Below are positions 49,221-60,821 of a stretch of DNA of 64,000 nt, piece after piece (within the stretch, counting starts at the first letter, position 1; every line of letters starts with the position of its first letter). The position numbers and the translations under genes are program-made. Below the pieces are notes generated by a model. It was not told the DNA's origin and ran no database searches. It saw only the letters and a list, made by a program, of their open reading frames with translations. Where the stretch lies: positions 8,754,501 through 8,818,500 of the forward strand of contig OV121087.1 of the NCBI GenBank assembly GCA_921293015.1, in the 5' to 3' direction. Source of the stretch: Phorcus lineatus (lineage: Eukaryota > Mollusca > Gastropoda > Trochida > Trochidae).

Positions 49221-50884
49221 CACTTAAGCTCGAGTTAAAAACATGTTACAAGCCGAAGATTGTGGCAAGTTTTACATGAACGAAGCAAACCATGTTCTCA
49301 GGCTATAGATTCTATATTTCTTTTCGTAGGAACGTCTTTTGACCACTATAATAAGAATTAAAAATTAAAATTTTCTTTCTACGAATCCTGATGTAAACCT
49401 GTTTAATCATCGTAAACAGGATACAAATTATTGGATTTCGAAACTGCTAAAACGTTTTATGTTAATTCAATCTTTATTTCATTTCTGACTTCAATCATAT
49501 TTGTTTCCCATAGCAAATCTACAGATGTCAGAGGCTGTAGTGCCGCAACAAGTAATAGGATTTTTCTCTTGTTATTTTATTTGCAATGAAATCATTAAGT
49601 TACAAGCGTGACTTAATCACTTGTTACTGGTTCATTCATTCACTCACTCATACATATGGCCCTAACACAACATAGAGATCATTTTGTATTCAATTAAACT
49701 ATGCACTCTCCAGATACTGCATATAATATAGGTTAAGGCTTCTTGGTTTAACATAATCATTTAATTGCACGATGCTCCCTGTCGTTTTATCATTGACATC
49801 ATCATTTTGAAATTGTTGTATCAAGGCAAGTAATATCTAACCACAAAATGCCTCTCACTCCATTTAACATAGACAAATGATTGTGAAGATATGACAGATG
49901 TTTAAAACCTGTGTCACATGGTACATAATCCTTTGTAACTGAGAGTACTTATGAAATAAATATAATTTTTTTATTTTGAGCATCTCAAGCATGACTTTAT
50001 AGCTATTTTGATTAACTATACAAAACTTAACTCACTTTGTTAACCGTCGATTTGGTTGCAAAAAATGAACCCGAAAGCAGTCCATCATTGCCCCAAAACA
50101 ACATTGTTTTCAAATATAGCATCAATAAGTTATGCATGAGACATGCAACAATGTACTTAGTAAGTTAACCTCCTGTGTCGAGGTTGTAACCAAAATTTAG
50201 GAACAAATCTATCAGTGTGTTACTGGACGTAGATAGGTTTCATTTTACCTCATAGTGTGAATTAGTACTTGTAGTATTGAAAAGAAATGCAGCAGGTAAA
50301 GAAAAAACATACGTGATGCTTACGGGACTGGCAAACAATTCACTTGAATAAAAGCAATTAACTAGCGAGTTTACAGGCGATAGACGGATGGACCAACACG
50401 ACATTAGTTTTTGCCTTATTGGCCGCATAAGCAACCAAATGACTTGTAGAACACATGTCTGTTAATGTTGTTCATTGAATAATCTAGTTTATTGACCTAA
50501 GTAAAACAAGCTCGGTCGATATTGTTTTACCCAGGTCAATTAAAACCGGATTTTGACCTCTACAAGGGCACGATCGCCATCCTCCTGGTGATTTTTGGTT
50601 TGTTCCACATGTCGCTCGTAGCGCGAGGAACGATGACGTCAAACCAAGCGATTTGATTGGTTGAAAGGCAGGGGAAGCCCGTTCCGTGGGAATTCCTAGT
50701 CTATTTTTAGTAACTCAAGTCAATATCGTAATTTATCAGAAAACTTAAGTCAATATCATGTCTTGTAAAGCCCCACGTGACGGTGTATTGACCAATCGCT
50801 GAACAAGAAAATTATTGTCTATTTAATAAAAACCGATATCGACCTCTACAAGAGTCTATCATTGTATAATATCAACAGGTTTTC
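49221..50884. repeat. Unit DNA with block d copy and a TGACGTCA-bearing insertion-like piece
   Basis: Block d is at about 50050-50160 (AGCATCAATAAGTTATGC, GACATGCAAC). The 50500-50870 piece has direct repeats, AATTAAAACCGG...GACCTCTACAAGGG at about 50538 and AATAAAAACCGAT..GACCTCTACAAGAG at about 50824. It also has a CpG-rich centre, GTCGCTCGTAGCGCGAGGAACGATGACGTCA split around 50610-50640. This looks like a short insertion but its ends are not defined. No gene seen. Confidence 0.5.
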
Positions 50885-51030
50885 ATATCGGACATCTACA
50901 GATAAATGAGCAGTAGATTTCAAGTACACGATAGTCGCGGTTTCCAATTTCAGAGAGTTACAGACGCCATTTCACCAGCTATTAGAGGGTGCTAAATGAG
51001 GCAGTTAATACAAAGAGTGGGAATCACCAC
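50885..51030. repeat. Conserved 130-bp block, copy C
   Basis: Stem ATCTAC (50894-50899) / GTAGAT (50913-50918): a compensated double change relative to ATCTGC/GCAGAT in copy A. Then ACAGACGCCATTTCACCAGC and TATTAGAGGGTGCTAAATG. On the minus strand the shared frame reads PLIAGEMASVTL, then a stop. The block and the following 400 bp align well with copy D (57338 onward). Confidence 0.8.
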
Positions 51031-51417
51031 ATGAAGTCCACTTTGGGGATACGATAAAGTTAGGGTTATAATTAAGAGTCAAATCATATGCACTGACAAA
51101 CTCCTAAAGTGTCGGGGCCTTAACGGATTTATAGCATCAGCTCACTCAAAGCTAGTAATTAACAAAGACACTATAGGTTTACTGTAGCTGTAATACTAAA
51201 CCTTGAAAACGATACTTCCTTGTGACAAAAGAGACAGTTTAAGTCAGTTCAAAACATGGGCGGTAGAAAAAGGATTAGTATAGAGATGTAAGTACCCTTT
51301 ATTTTGTTGTTTTAAGTATATTTGTAGGGATGAAAGTCTTGTATAGAATTACATACAGAAATATTACCCTTACAAAACAAGCATTCGAGTTTCTTTGGTT
51401 TGGTCAATTGTTATGAA
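51031..51417. repeat. Unit segment, sister of 57520-57920
   Basis: Shared text: ATAAAGTTAGG, AATGACAAACTCCTAAAGTG (here ACTGACAAAC...), AAGCTAGTAATTAACAAAGA, ACCATAGCTGTAA-like and CTTTGGTTTGG. About 75% identity by eye. Confidence 0.8.
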
Positions 51418-52440
51418 AGACAGACAGATAGATTGTTTATTTAAGTCTCACCTCAAACATTACATATTTACAATACATACAAAAAGTTGAGCCATCCCTG
51501 TAAGAAGTTATGAGAGACTAATATTATAAAAATGTACAAAAAAGATATACAATAATGTATGATTAAGACAATATGTATATAGGAATATATTTTGTTTAAA
51601 AAACAACGTTACAAACTATTCACAATAAGAATAAAATAAAAACTAAAATGAAGAAATATAAACTTAACATTTACGTTTAGTCTTGGGCAGCAATTAAACA
51701 TACATTTTGGCTGGAAAGTATAAATCGTAACTTTTGATTGTCCGTAAAAAGAATATAATTATCACATTCAACAAAACATTTTCTCAATAAACTGGCCCTC
51801 TAATGGACATTTCATTAAAACATGGTTTCATCTTCCACCTCATGCATTGTCGCAGAATAAACATACCCTTTCGTTTAAAATAGGGCCATCATATCGGCCC
51901 GTCTCAAGTCTCAATTCTGATCGGGGCAACTCAACATCTAAAGTGGGGCAAGGCTCTCCTGTGTGACCTGGGGATGGGGACATAACATAATGTGCAACAT
52001 TCAAATCATTCTTATAGTACAGTATAGTCTTAACTTATTTCCACCATACCCAGTACCTGTAGAACTAAAAGGCTGTGATATAGCCCGTCTCCACTTATCT
52101 ATAAACCTATCCATCATAACCCGGTTTACTTGAGACACAAAAAACTTTGCAAGATAATTTAAGGAAACATTTACAAAGTGAGACAGATTCAGATCTAAAC
52201 ATTTTGAGCGAATTTTGAAATTCCAATTTCTCTTTTTATTCAAAGCATTGCTATTTCCCCAGTTAACAAATTTAGCGGCTAATCTATCATATTCAGTGTT
52301 GCATAAATGCTGTAAAATCTAATTACGCTGCACCAACGTAAAATATAAGATGGCGTCCAACCCATGTCCCCAATAACAGCATTACTAGGAGCACACTTAC
52401 GTCGGCCTAAAAAGAAGCGCATGACATAAAATTAAAGAAA
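51418..52440 (-). pseudogene. LINE relic, C-terminal region and 3' UTR
   Basis: On the minus strand the relic reads VMRFFLGRRKCAPSNA, then GDMGW (52371-52357), and after a frameshift RLAAKFVNWGNSNALNKKRN. Next are FIDKWRRAI, GNKLRLY, RSELRLETGRYDGP (TGRY at 51902-51891), ERVCLFCDN (Cys motif), EVEDE, MKCPLEGQF and TDNQKLRFILSSQNV. A 3' UTR and a (TGTC)-type tail at 51418-51440 complete it. This is the C-terminal part found downstream of RT in animal LINEs of the same type as the relic at 36331. Several frameshifts and stops break it. It is inserted in the unit: the sister 57.9-58.07 kb passes without it. Confidence 0.87.
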
Positions 52441-53510
52441 TTTTAATGCATAGTATATACGACTGGCATTTCAAAAGCAATGAATAAAAAGATCAAATGA
52501 CATTCATTTATTTTATCTCGTGTCGGTCATTCAACTTATATATGTCATAATAACACCTTTCGACGACATGTCCCTGTAAAGGTCATTACTTATTTAGATT
52601 CCTAAATTGCAACTCTAAAACAACATTTGAAAATTGATACTTTGCAAGTATATACTGTACAAAGAAAGAGGAAAATGAGATATGTTGAGAAAATACCAAC
52701 TAGCCGTTCTTGGGGGAATATACAAATACAGTTTGACAATTAGAAAAACATCGCAAGGTAGAATAAAAAGTCATGCGTACTTAATAATATGTCATGCAGT
52801 AACATCTTCAATTAGGAGCTGAAAATCCTTTCCTTAGTTCTTCCAAAACTGTTTTTGTGATAATGTTTCAATTGATTTTGTTATTCTTATTATATGCCAA
52901 TCTGCATACTTCAACTGTTGTAGGTTTTATTGTTTTCATTATTAGGTGTCATAGAAAATAATACGTTAGACTTGAAAAAAGCATCAGGCTATGACTGACA
53001 AACCAAAAGCAAATTACCAAACTACTTTCCAAGTTTTATTTGTAGCAAAACATTAAACATGGCTGCTTTCTACCAATATGGCACCGAATGATAATTCACC
53101 TACATTTTTATATCACATCAAATATGATAAATCTGTAGAGTGATTGATTAAATGTAATGTCAAATTGCTTGATTGTTCCACCACACTTTATTCTCTTTGA
53201 TATCTTGTAACTGCTGTTTTACCCTATCCTACATAAACGGGTGTCTCTAATATTATCAAAATAAAACTATTGATATAAATTCAAGCTATGTACTATTATA
53301 TGTGATGAAGGTAGAAAATATAACATTATTTTGGACAAGAAACAGCTAATGCAAATTTATCATTTAAAGTTTCAAAATTTCCTTAATCAGTTTAATCACT
53401 TTACAAAAGTTTTATCTTTACATATAAATTATCAGAAATACTATTATTACAAGCATATCTAAATAACAGACAGACGGTTACAATATGTTTAAGAACCTTT
53501 ATCCTAATTA
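52441..53510. other. Unannotated DNA
   Basis: It may include more degraded LINE sequence or unit DNA. Nothing is readable with confidence. Confidence 0.35.
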
Positions 53511-53760
53511 TTCTTGTACTTAGACAAATACTGATTTGAAATAGTACACCTCGTAAACAACAAGTCCATTAAACTGCCACAGATAGATTTCTTCTTTTGG
53601 TAATTAAGTAAATTAAAACCAAACAGGCTTCTTATTAGAAGTCACTTTCAGTTCCTTTTGATAATGAAAATGTTGATACATTCTAAAATCCAACATCAAT
53701 CTGCTAAATGTTAAAGCATGTGTCTCTTTATTAAAACAGATGAAAAAAATCACCCTATCG
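53511..53760. repeat. Unit segment, close sister of 58075-58285
   Basis: TTAGACAAATACTGATTTGA, AATWGTACACCTCGWAAACA and TCATTAAAC.G.CACAGATA are nearly the same in both places (about 85% over 90 bp). TCAATCTGCTAAATG follows in both. This is among the best-preserved pairs in the array. Confidence 0.85.
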
Positions 53761-54829
53761 GTATTATTGTGGGTAAAAAATTGAAGAATCTCTACAACAA
53801 TATTTGAACATTACTTCGTAATTGAAGTATCCCTCTACAAAAAAAAAACACTTGAAAGAGTGAAAGAAAAAAACAGGAAATTAATGAAATACTAGAGACA
53901 TTGCAACATGATTTGAAAACTGCCTTGAGGAAAATAAGACTGAACAGATAACAAAAATAGAGAACTTGAATTGATTGAAAGACGTAAGGCGCTATATTAA
54001 TAAGAATATCAGCATGTGTTATAAAAGGAAAGGAAAGGAACAAACTATATACTCTTTGTCATTCGATAAACAAACACTCCCGAAGAACGCAATCACTTAA
54101 GGAAAAATAAGGCATTTGAAACCTATTCAAATGGATATGTTCTAATTATAGTACCAAGAAAGACGTGAAAGATAAAGATTTCGAAACGTTGTTCGTAAGT
54201 GGAGGTAGAACTAAGTTACCCATAGGGAGTTTAAATACTCCTAAGGAGGACTTCAGTACCACGAATTTGTTAATACTCTTAAAAACAGGACTTCATCGAT
54301 AAAATACAAAACATTATGGTTATAGACTCTAAGATTGTATGCTGTTTTTATAAAACTAAACAGAGAATGTTTCAAATTGAAAACCTGATCAAAAACTATG
54401 TTATTAAAATAATTGTCTTCTTTTCCATCCATTTTTTCAAAATTAAATCTCGATAGCAGCCATCCTCCATAATCCAGGGTAAACTCCATTTTGGGCCGTT
54501 AATCAAATCAACTCTCAACACAATGTCCAATGTAAGAATCAAATGTATTCAGGTGTGTCACTTCTGTGCTTTATCAATAAACTTTAATGGCGTTAGCATA
54601 TAAAATAACTGACTCTCGTTCACTTTAAAAAATCAAAACATCATTTGAACTCCTGAAATTCAAACATTAAAACCAAATTTGTGTGCATCGAGACGGAATC
54701 GTCAAACTAACCAAGCCTAGCAGTTAATGTTTTTATTGCTTTGTCTCTACCTTAATGTGAGCAGGCAAATTTTCGGCATCTCAAAAAATACCGATAAAAT
54801 AAACCATGTGTACTTTTGGAAAGGGCAGA
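53761..54829. other. Unannotated DNA
   Basis: No gene recognised. The 83-codon (53792-54043) and 78-codon (54253-54489) minus frames have no visible domains. Confidence 0.35.
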
Positions 54830-55320
54830 CGTGTCAAAAAATGTTTTGTTCGTTTTAACAAGCGCTACAAGTGCAAGGTAATGCACTATTCTAGTACTAT
54901 TCTGGTAGAATCTGCTCTCTCATGATGCAGTGAGATTTGATGGCAAATCTGATCAACAACCTTGAAACAATAGTTACAGATTTGGGAAACCTGTTTTCGC
55001 TAAACAATGTATCCTTTTCATAAGAGTCATGTTGTTCTTGAATAAATATCTCATTCGATCCTAGTTAACTGAAAAATGGCTTCACAGACAGTTCCATTTA
55101 CTACCATGTATTACTAAACTATCTCCCTCTTCGAACAGTCGCCGTTGTTGTCCACACGATGCAACATATAACAAAGCCTAAAAGTATTTGCAACAATAAT
55201 GTCGTGTCAACCAATGTTAGGAAAATATACTGACAATGGCAGCAGCAATATGTTATGCATAGGACATGCAAGTCAAACTTAGTGTGTTGACAGCCTGTGA
55301 CAAAGTAGTTAGCATCACTT
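54830..55320. repeat. Blocks c and d, unit copy at 55 kb
   Basis: Block c at about 54840-54965 and block d at about 55190-55310 (GACAATGGCAGCAGCAATAT, GTTATGCATAGGACATGCAA, GTGTTGA). The same c-then-d order, 350-450 bp apart, occurs at 60.0-60.58 kb. Confidence 0.7.
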
Positions 55321-55792
55321 TAGAAATATATCTATAACTGTCTTACTTCATGTACACTACACCAAGAAACAAGGTACAAAGAATAGGAAATTGTTAGAAT
55401 TATTGGTGTAATGTACGTTGATGGGGATAGATTTCATTTTCACATGTATTCATTAGATTTTTATAATATATCTTTTCCTCGATTCGATCAACTTCTAAAT
55501 TCCTATTCACCAAATATCGTATATTCATTATCATACGTGTATATAGCAAACTGAATATAAAACAATGTAATTTAACACGTTATTAAATTATTACGCTTAC
55601 AGTGCTACGGTAGAAGCGGAATAATATTTGGTTTTACGGAAACAATCAAGCAGTCTAATAATCAATCTATTTGTAAAACCAAACAAAATGATGCTCTCAG
55701 GACTGAAAAACATCTCATTTAAATAAAAACGGTAGCATAAGTAAGTTTTAATAGATGGATAGAGATTATGACCCGAGGAAATTATTACATTT
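55321..55792. other. Unannotated unit DNA
   Basis: GATAGATTTCATTTTNAC at about 55426 resembles GATAGGTTTCATTTTACC at 50230. No gene seen. Confidence 0.4.
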
Positions 55793-55909
55793 GGAAGTGT
55801 GTCTCATGACGTTTACGAAAGAAGTGTAAATTTTTTTATTATCCGAGCGAGAGCGAGGGTTGTACACAAATTTCGCACGAGTTTCGTAAAAGTCATTTGT
55901 CATACTTCC
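55793..55909. mobile_element. Foldback hairpin, 28-bp arms
   Basis: Arms 55793-55820 and 55882-55909 (GGAAGTRTG ... TTACGAAA and its complement) enclose a CpG-bearing centre with GAGCGAGAGCGAGG. The plan matches the foldbacks at 730 and 12097. The 92-codon frame at 55799-56077 runs across it and is probably an artefact. Confidence 0.7.
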
Positions 55910-55979
55910 AATCCAATACTTTCTTTTTTACCGATTCTGTTCCATCTAAAACGCATTGAAATATTTAGAAAACGGCCTC

Positions 55980-57109
55980 CTTACCTTGCGACGGCCCGCT
56001 ACGGTGACGTCACGAACAAGATTCACTCCCATAAGATAGAATTCCCAAAAGACAGAATCAATCACAACATTAATTAACTGAGCAATGCTGACCACCCCTC
56101 ATTAATCAATGGACTGACCCAACCCGCCTTATGTTCTAGTATCGACACAATCTGAATTAGACTAAAATTTAGTCTATGAAATATTTTAATAATTAACTGT
56201 AGCTTCAGCCATTATATTTTTTCGGGCTCCTAAATTGTGTATACAGTCAAATCTAGACTTGCTGAATTAGGGCATAGGCTGTATTAAAGGCTTCTAATTA
56301 TACACAGTCATGAAGCAAGACTAGATTTGAATGAATGATTCCTAAAAGTTATCAAGTGAAACACCATCCACTTCTATCATTTCTTGGCAAAAACTCCCTT
56401 GTTTTGAGAAAAAAATGAGATTAGTTTTATACAATATACATTGGTAACAGTTTGGAGATACTTACTTGCTGGTGTCTTATTCCTACAAAATTTGCTGAAT
56501 ATCTTTGTTTCATAACCTATCACTATTACAGGACATGTTACACATTGTAGAGGGTGTTTTTTTTAAAATGATCTCTAAGTATAAGGATTATTTGATTATA
56601 TATTTTTAATATGTTAATTTATACAGATTTTCTGAACATATATCTATGACCGTCACCTCTGGACAGTGTAAATCTGTCCAGATTTTGACCCTAAAGCCGA
56701 TTTTATCAAAACTTTCCAAATGACAAGAATAACTGTTTTATTCCTAAGTTATTTTTAAAAATCTTGATTGGGGAGAAAATGCTACCAATTTTGAATATAA
56801 CCCATATATGTGTTAACAGAGACCCTATGTGAATTGAATAAAATGGTGCTTCATGTTATAAAGTTTGTTTATATGTTATTATCATCCATCGAGTGAAAAA
56901 AACCTGTTGTATCTTAATGGTGTCTTTTGGGAATTCTGTCTTTATTTATCTCGGCCGTTCCAATATTTCCAAAGGGTAGAGCCCATGTGACACATGATTA
57001 GTCAACCTCAAAGTTTTGTTTTAAGCTTTCTGTCTTTTGGGAATTCTGTATTTTGGGACGATACCCGAACAATGGTTTCATGACGTCAAAGACGACGAAA
57101 TACGGTAAG
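55980..57109. mobile_element. 1.1-kb element with diverged about 75-bp TIRs
   Basis: The left end (55980-56058) reads CTTACC ... GTGACGTCACGAA ... AGAATTCCCAAAAGACAGAA. The right end (57031-57109) is its diverged inverse: CTGTCTTTTGGGAATTCTG ... TTCATGACGTCAA ... GGTAAG. A third copy of the TGTCTTTTGGGAATTCTGTC word is at 56921-56940. Both TIRs carry a TGACGTCA core. An inner hairpin (about 56247-56330, TCAAATCTAGACTTGCT and its near complement) is present. No transposase frame. Class uncertain; target duplication not resolved. Confidence 0.6.
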
Positions 57110-57337
57110 TCGCACAGACACCATCGTTACTAGGCAAAAGTGATATGTGCACATGTGCTCGAATTGAAAATATGGCACCGCTTATGATGAACCTTATGGA
57201 TAATAAATGATCCATATTACATGCCTAACTTGTCATTTGTGCTTGCTAAGAATCTTAACAGCTTGAAGAATGTGAATGTCTCCATATCTATCCTATTGTT
57301 TATAAACAAGTTTTCATAAATCGGTTGTGTACCTGAA

Positions 57338-57475
57338 TCAGACATTTATAGATAAATGAGCAGTAGATAGTAGAAGATAGTCGCGGTTCCTGAATCCAGA
57401 GACTGACAGACGCCATTTCACGAGCTATTAGAGGATATTGAATGAGTCAGTTTATAGGAAGAGTTGGAATCCATT
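57338..57475. repeat. Conserved 130-bp block, copy D
   Basis: Stem ATTTAT (57344-57349) / GTAGAT (57363-57368) is still pairable with two G-U pairs. Then GACAGACGCCATTTCACGAG and CTATTAGAGGATATTGAATG. The shared minus frame reads LIQYPLIAREMASVSLW and stays open downstream, with one stop upstream of LIQ. Confidence 0.8.
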
Positions 57476-57491
57476 TAATATTTATCTCATC

Positions 57492-57521
57492 GGGGGGATG
57501 GGGGGGGGGGGGGGGGGGGGG
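57492..57521. repeat. Poly(G) tract
   Basis: Six G, AT, then 22 G in a row. The sister position in copy C (about 51040) has only TTTGGGGAT, so the run expanded in this copy. It can form G-quadruplex structures and is prone to sequencing and assembly length errors. Confidence 0.95.
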
Positions 57522-58500
57522 AACCATAAAGTTAGGTACTATATTCGCGTTAGTCTATAACCAATGACAAACTCCTAAAGTGTTGAAACATTAAAAGTTA
57601 AAGCACATGTCACTTTAAGCTAGTAATTAACAAAGACCCTACAGAGACAGGCATTAACTGTACGCAAGATTCACCATAGCTGTAAGAATAGACCTTGACT
57701 ATACTAATCTTTTTTATGACACAAGAGACCGTTTATGTCATTATAAAACATGGGTTTGCTGTAGAAAAATGACAAGTTCAGAGATTCAAGTACCAATTGT
57801 TTTCTTGTCCTCTATATACCCGTTGGGAGTTGCAAGTATTATACACAATTTTTAAAGGCATACGTTTAGTATGACTCCTACACATCAAGTATTAGAGGTC
57901 CTTTGGTTTGGATAATTGTTTGACAGAAGATAAATTTGGTCAATAACATGATAATGCCATTCTTTTATTTCCAAATGTTCCATTTTAATTAAGTGTTGTA
58001 TGAACTTTTCTTTCTTTTTGTTCACTTTGAAAATAATTTTATACATATACGTTTCAATGAGTAGAAATACCTTTGTAGTTAGACAAATACTGATTTGAAA
58101 TTGTACACCTCGAAAACACTAAGTTCATTAAACAGGCACAGATATATTTATTTTTCTATGAATTTGGGACAGTTGATTAGAAAACATGTTAATCAAGTTA
58201 ACAAAAACACACAGTCTACTAATCGGAACACTCCTTTCAATAAAGTAAAGGTCAATCTGCTAAATGAGAATACATATTTCTCTTTCTTTGGTAAAATTAA
58301 GGGTAGCTGAAAAGTGTTGTAACGATTTCAGATCCATAGTTTTTTTTCTTAAAAACTGTAAAGCAATTGTTTTCTCCATTGCTCATGAATCACGATCTAA
58401 ATCTATTACTAAAAGGTAATCTGAACTATTGGTTGCTCTTCAATGATTAATTAAAGTGCTCCAACTTTTGTGGTTTGTGTGGTAGGTCAACAGATCACAG
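57522..58500. repeat. Unit segment, sister of 51.03-51.42 and 53.51-53.76 kb
   Basis: Contiguous here, while the sister is split by LINE DNA. No gene recognised; the 71-codon frame at 58095-58310 lies in the shared repeat. Confidence 0.75.
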
Positions 58501-59700
58501 TTACCACTTGTATCATATAATCAATAGACCAACCTTGCTACTTGGATTACAGTGCTTTCGATATGAGATTATAACGTGATTAGCACTGCTTGTGACAGGT
58601 CTCAAGCCATCAATTATTAAAGGTTACCTAATTAAGTAGGAAGCAAAACGTCGTCAATCTGTGCTTACATTACTTTTCAAAGCCTTTGCTTTCACAAAAT
58701 GAATGATCTACATTAATAAGCACTCAGAAAAAAAATCCAAGATTATCATGTGAATATGTACAGACGACAAAATTAATAGTAGTCAATATAAAACCCTTTA
58801 AGTTAAACGATTCAAGGAAATGTAATAAAAAACCAGAAACACTGTGACAACACACTTCGACGTATTTCTTCACACATTCATTTCTCAGTTTTAATAATGA
58901 AAACTTCTAACCCGTCTCATAAAACTTAATTTCAAAATGTTTTAACTAAGAAACGAAGCAGTGATGCAATTAAATGTAATCAGATAAGTTTGCATTTCCT
59001 TCTTATTTAACTCCTTTAAGGGGCAATAGTGCGTTTTCGGAATTTTGTTTTCTAAACACTTCCGAAATAACAAAAAAATTTTATTCAAAATGTGTTATTT
59101 GCAGAGGGTCAAACATGTCATTATTCAACCCAGCCATCCATAGTCGTAAAGAAAAAAATCAAATATCCAGCAAAAACAACTGGCGGCCATTTTTAAATAA
59201 ACACTTTTTTAATTGAGGTAGTAAAATGGATCCACATACCTTAAATGAACACGGTACGTTTGATTTAGTGCTGCTTCTCTTGATTATAAATCATTGTCTT
59301 GCAACTGCTTTCATTTGTTTATATTCACATTGTATTAAAGGATGCCCCTCTTACATGTAATGATACACTCGAAATTTAATTATCTAAGCGGTGATAAGAC
59401 AGTTGGTTTACCTATATACTGAATAAATCTTTTCATTAAGCATTTCCTATTGATTTCATAGAAATATAAAGGTTTTTATGTTGTTGTTTGTTCGTTAAAA
59501 TCTTCTCCGGATTTAATGAACAGCTGTTTTGTTTCTTGACAAACAGGTGCGACTTCCTGATTGATATTTGAAGATCAAGTGATTGTATGACATTCACTGC
59601 CATGCTTTCTTGCCTGGCTAAAAGTACATTAAAATGAATTTGTAAAACTCTAGGGCGTCATTAGTGAATAGCAGATGCCTTCATAGACACAAAATATCGG
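58501..59700. repeat. Blocks a, h and b, unit copy at 58.5-59.7 kb
   Basis: Block a is at 58500-58665. Block h is at about 59095-59220 (GAGGGTCAAACATG, CCATAGTCGTAAAG, CAGCAAAAACAACTGGCGGC). It matches 30075-30190 of the other unit family (GAAGGTCAAACAG, CCGAAGTCGTAGAG, AGCAAAACCAGTTAGCC), so it links the two families. Block b is at 59560-59695. Confidence 0.7.
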
Positions 59701-59999
59701 TTCGGCATTTACAACAATTACCGTTGACGCTAACATTAAGCGTTTCAACATTAATGGGAGGTAAAAGCGCTGTTAATTAGGCGCTGAATGATTCATCACT
59801 GCGTTTATAACAAAATGTATGTTTCTTGTCCATCTCAAGGGGCAAAATGTCAAATGCTACAGTTAACAAAAATCTACATATTGATTGGGAAGCTAAATAA
59901 TAAACTAAAGAATAATTAAAGAATAATTTTCAAAAAGTTGCTATGAAAAATTTAGATATCAAAATTACAGGGGAAAGTGTAATATAAATTTATATCGAT

Positions 60000-60600
60000 T
60001 TCAAGTAATGTCACAAGTCCGGCTGAATATATTGTTACATGATTCAGTGATATTTGATGAAAGATCTGATCTTCGTCTTTGACACAAGTTCGTAAAACGA
60101 ATTGAACAATGCGTTTATGAAGGAGCAAACCTTACTTGCAGCCTACACTGAGGAATCTGATTGGATATCTCATTCGAAATAAGAACCCTAATTTTGGCAG
60201 TCAGAGAATGATAAGAATTACTTACAAATTTATAAATTATTATTGAAGTAAAGTAAAAAGCTAAAATACTTATTCTATTGAAAATCTTTTTAATGACGGT
60301 AAATAGATTGCCAAAAATTGGCTTATGATATCGTACATGTTAAACTATAATATATTGATCTGAATATCGTTTAACGGATGACATCGACTATTCATGGAAA
60401 TTTCATCAAACTCCCTCTTTGAATAGGCGTCTTAACTGTCTATACAATAAGCAAAATCCGAAAGCAGTTTCATCTCAATTGTGCTAACTTGCATTAAGTA
60501 AAGCAACGACATCAACAATATGTTATTAAAGTGACGTGCAAGCCCCTGCTTACTGTGTTGAGAACATGTAATAAAGAATTTAGAATTCATACATATATAG
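60000..60600. repeat. Blocks c and d, unit copy at 60 kb
   Basis: Block c is at 60000-60090 (CATGATTCAGTGATATTTGA). Block d is at about 60455-60570 (GAAAGCAGTTTCATC, GACATCAACAATATGTTAT, GTGCAAGCCCCTGCTTAC, GTGTTGAGA). Confidence 0.65.
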
Positions 60601-60821
60601 TCACTGGGTTACCAGGAATTATATGCAGACTTCAATTTTAGTGCTTTGTCACGTGTGTTCCTTGAAGCTTTTTCATTTGATCCAAATAATACATCACTTC
60701 CCAGCCCATTTGACAGAAATCTATATTATATATATTGAACAAACATATAGTTTTCTAACCGTACCTGGTCAAAACTTTTCCAAGAGTAGAAGCGAAGGAA
60801 GTAGTATAAGTATTATAGACC

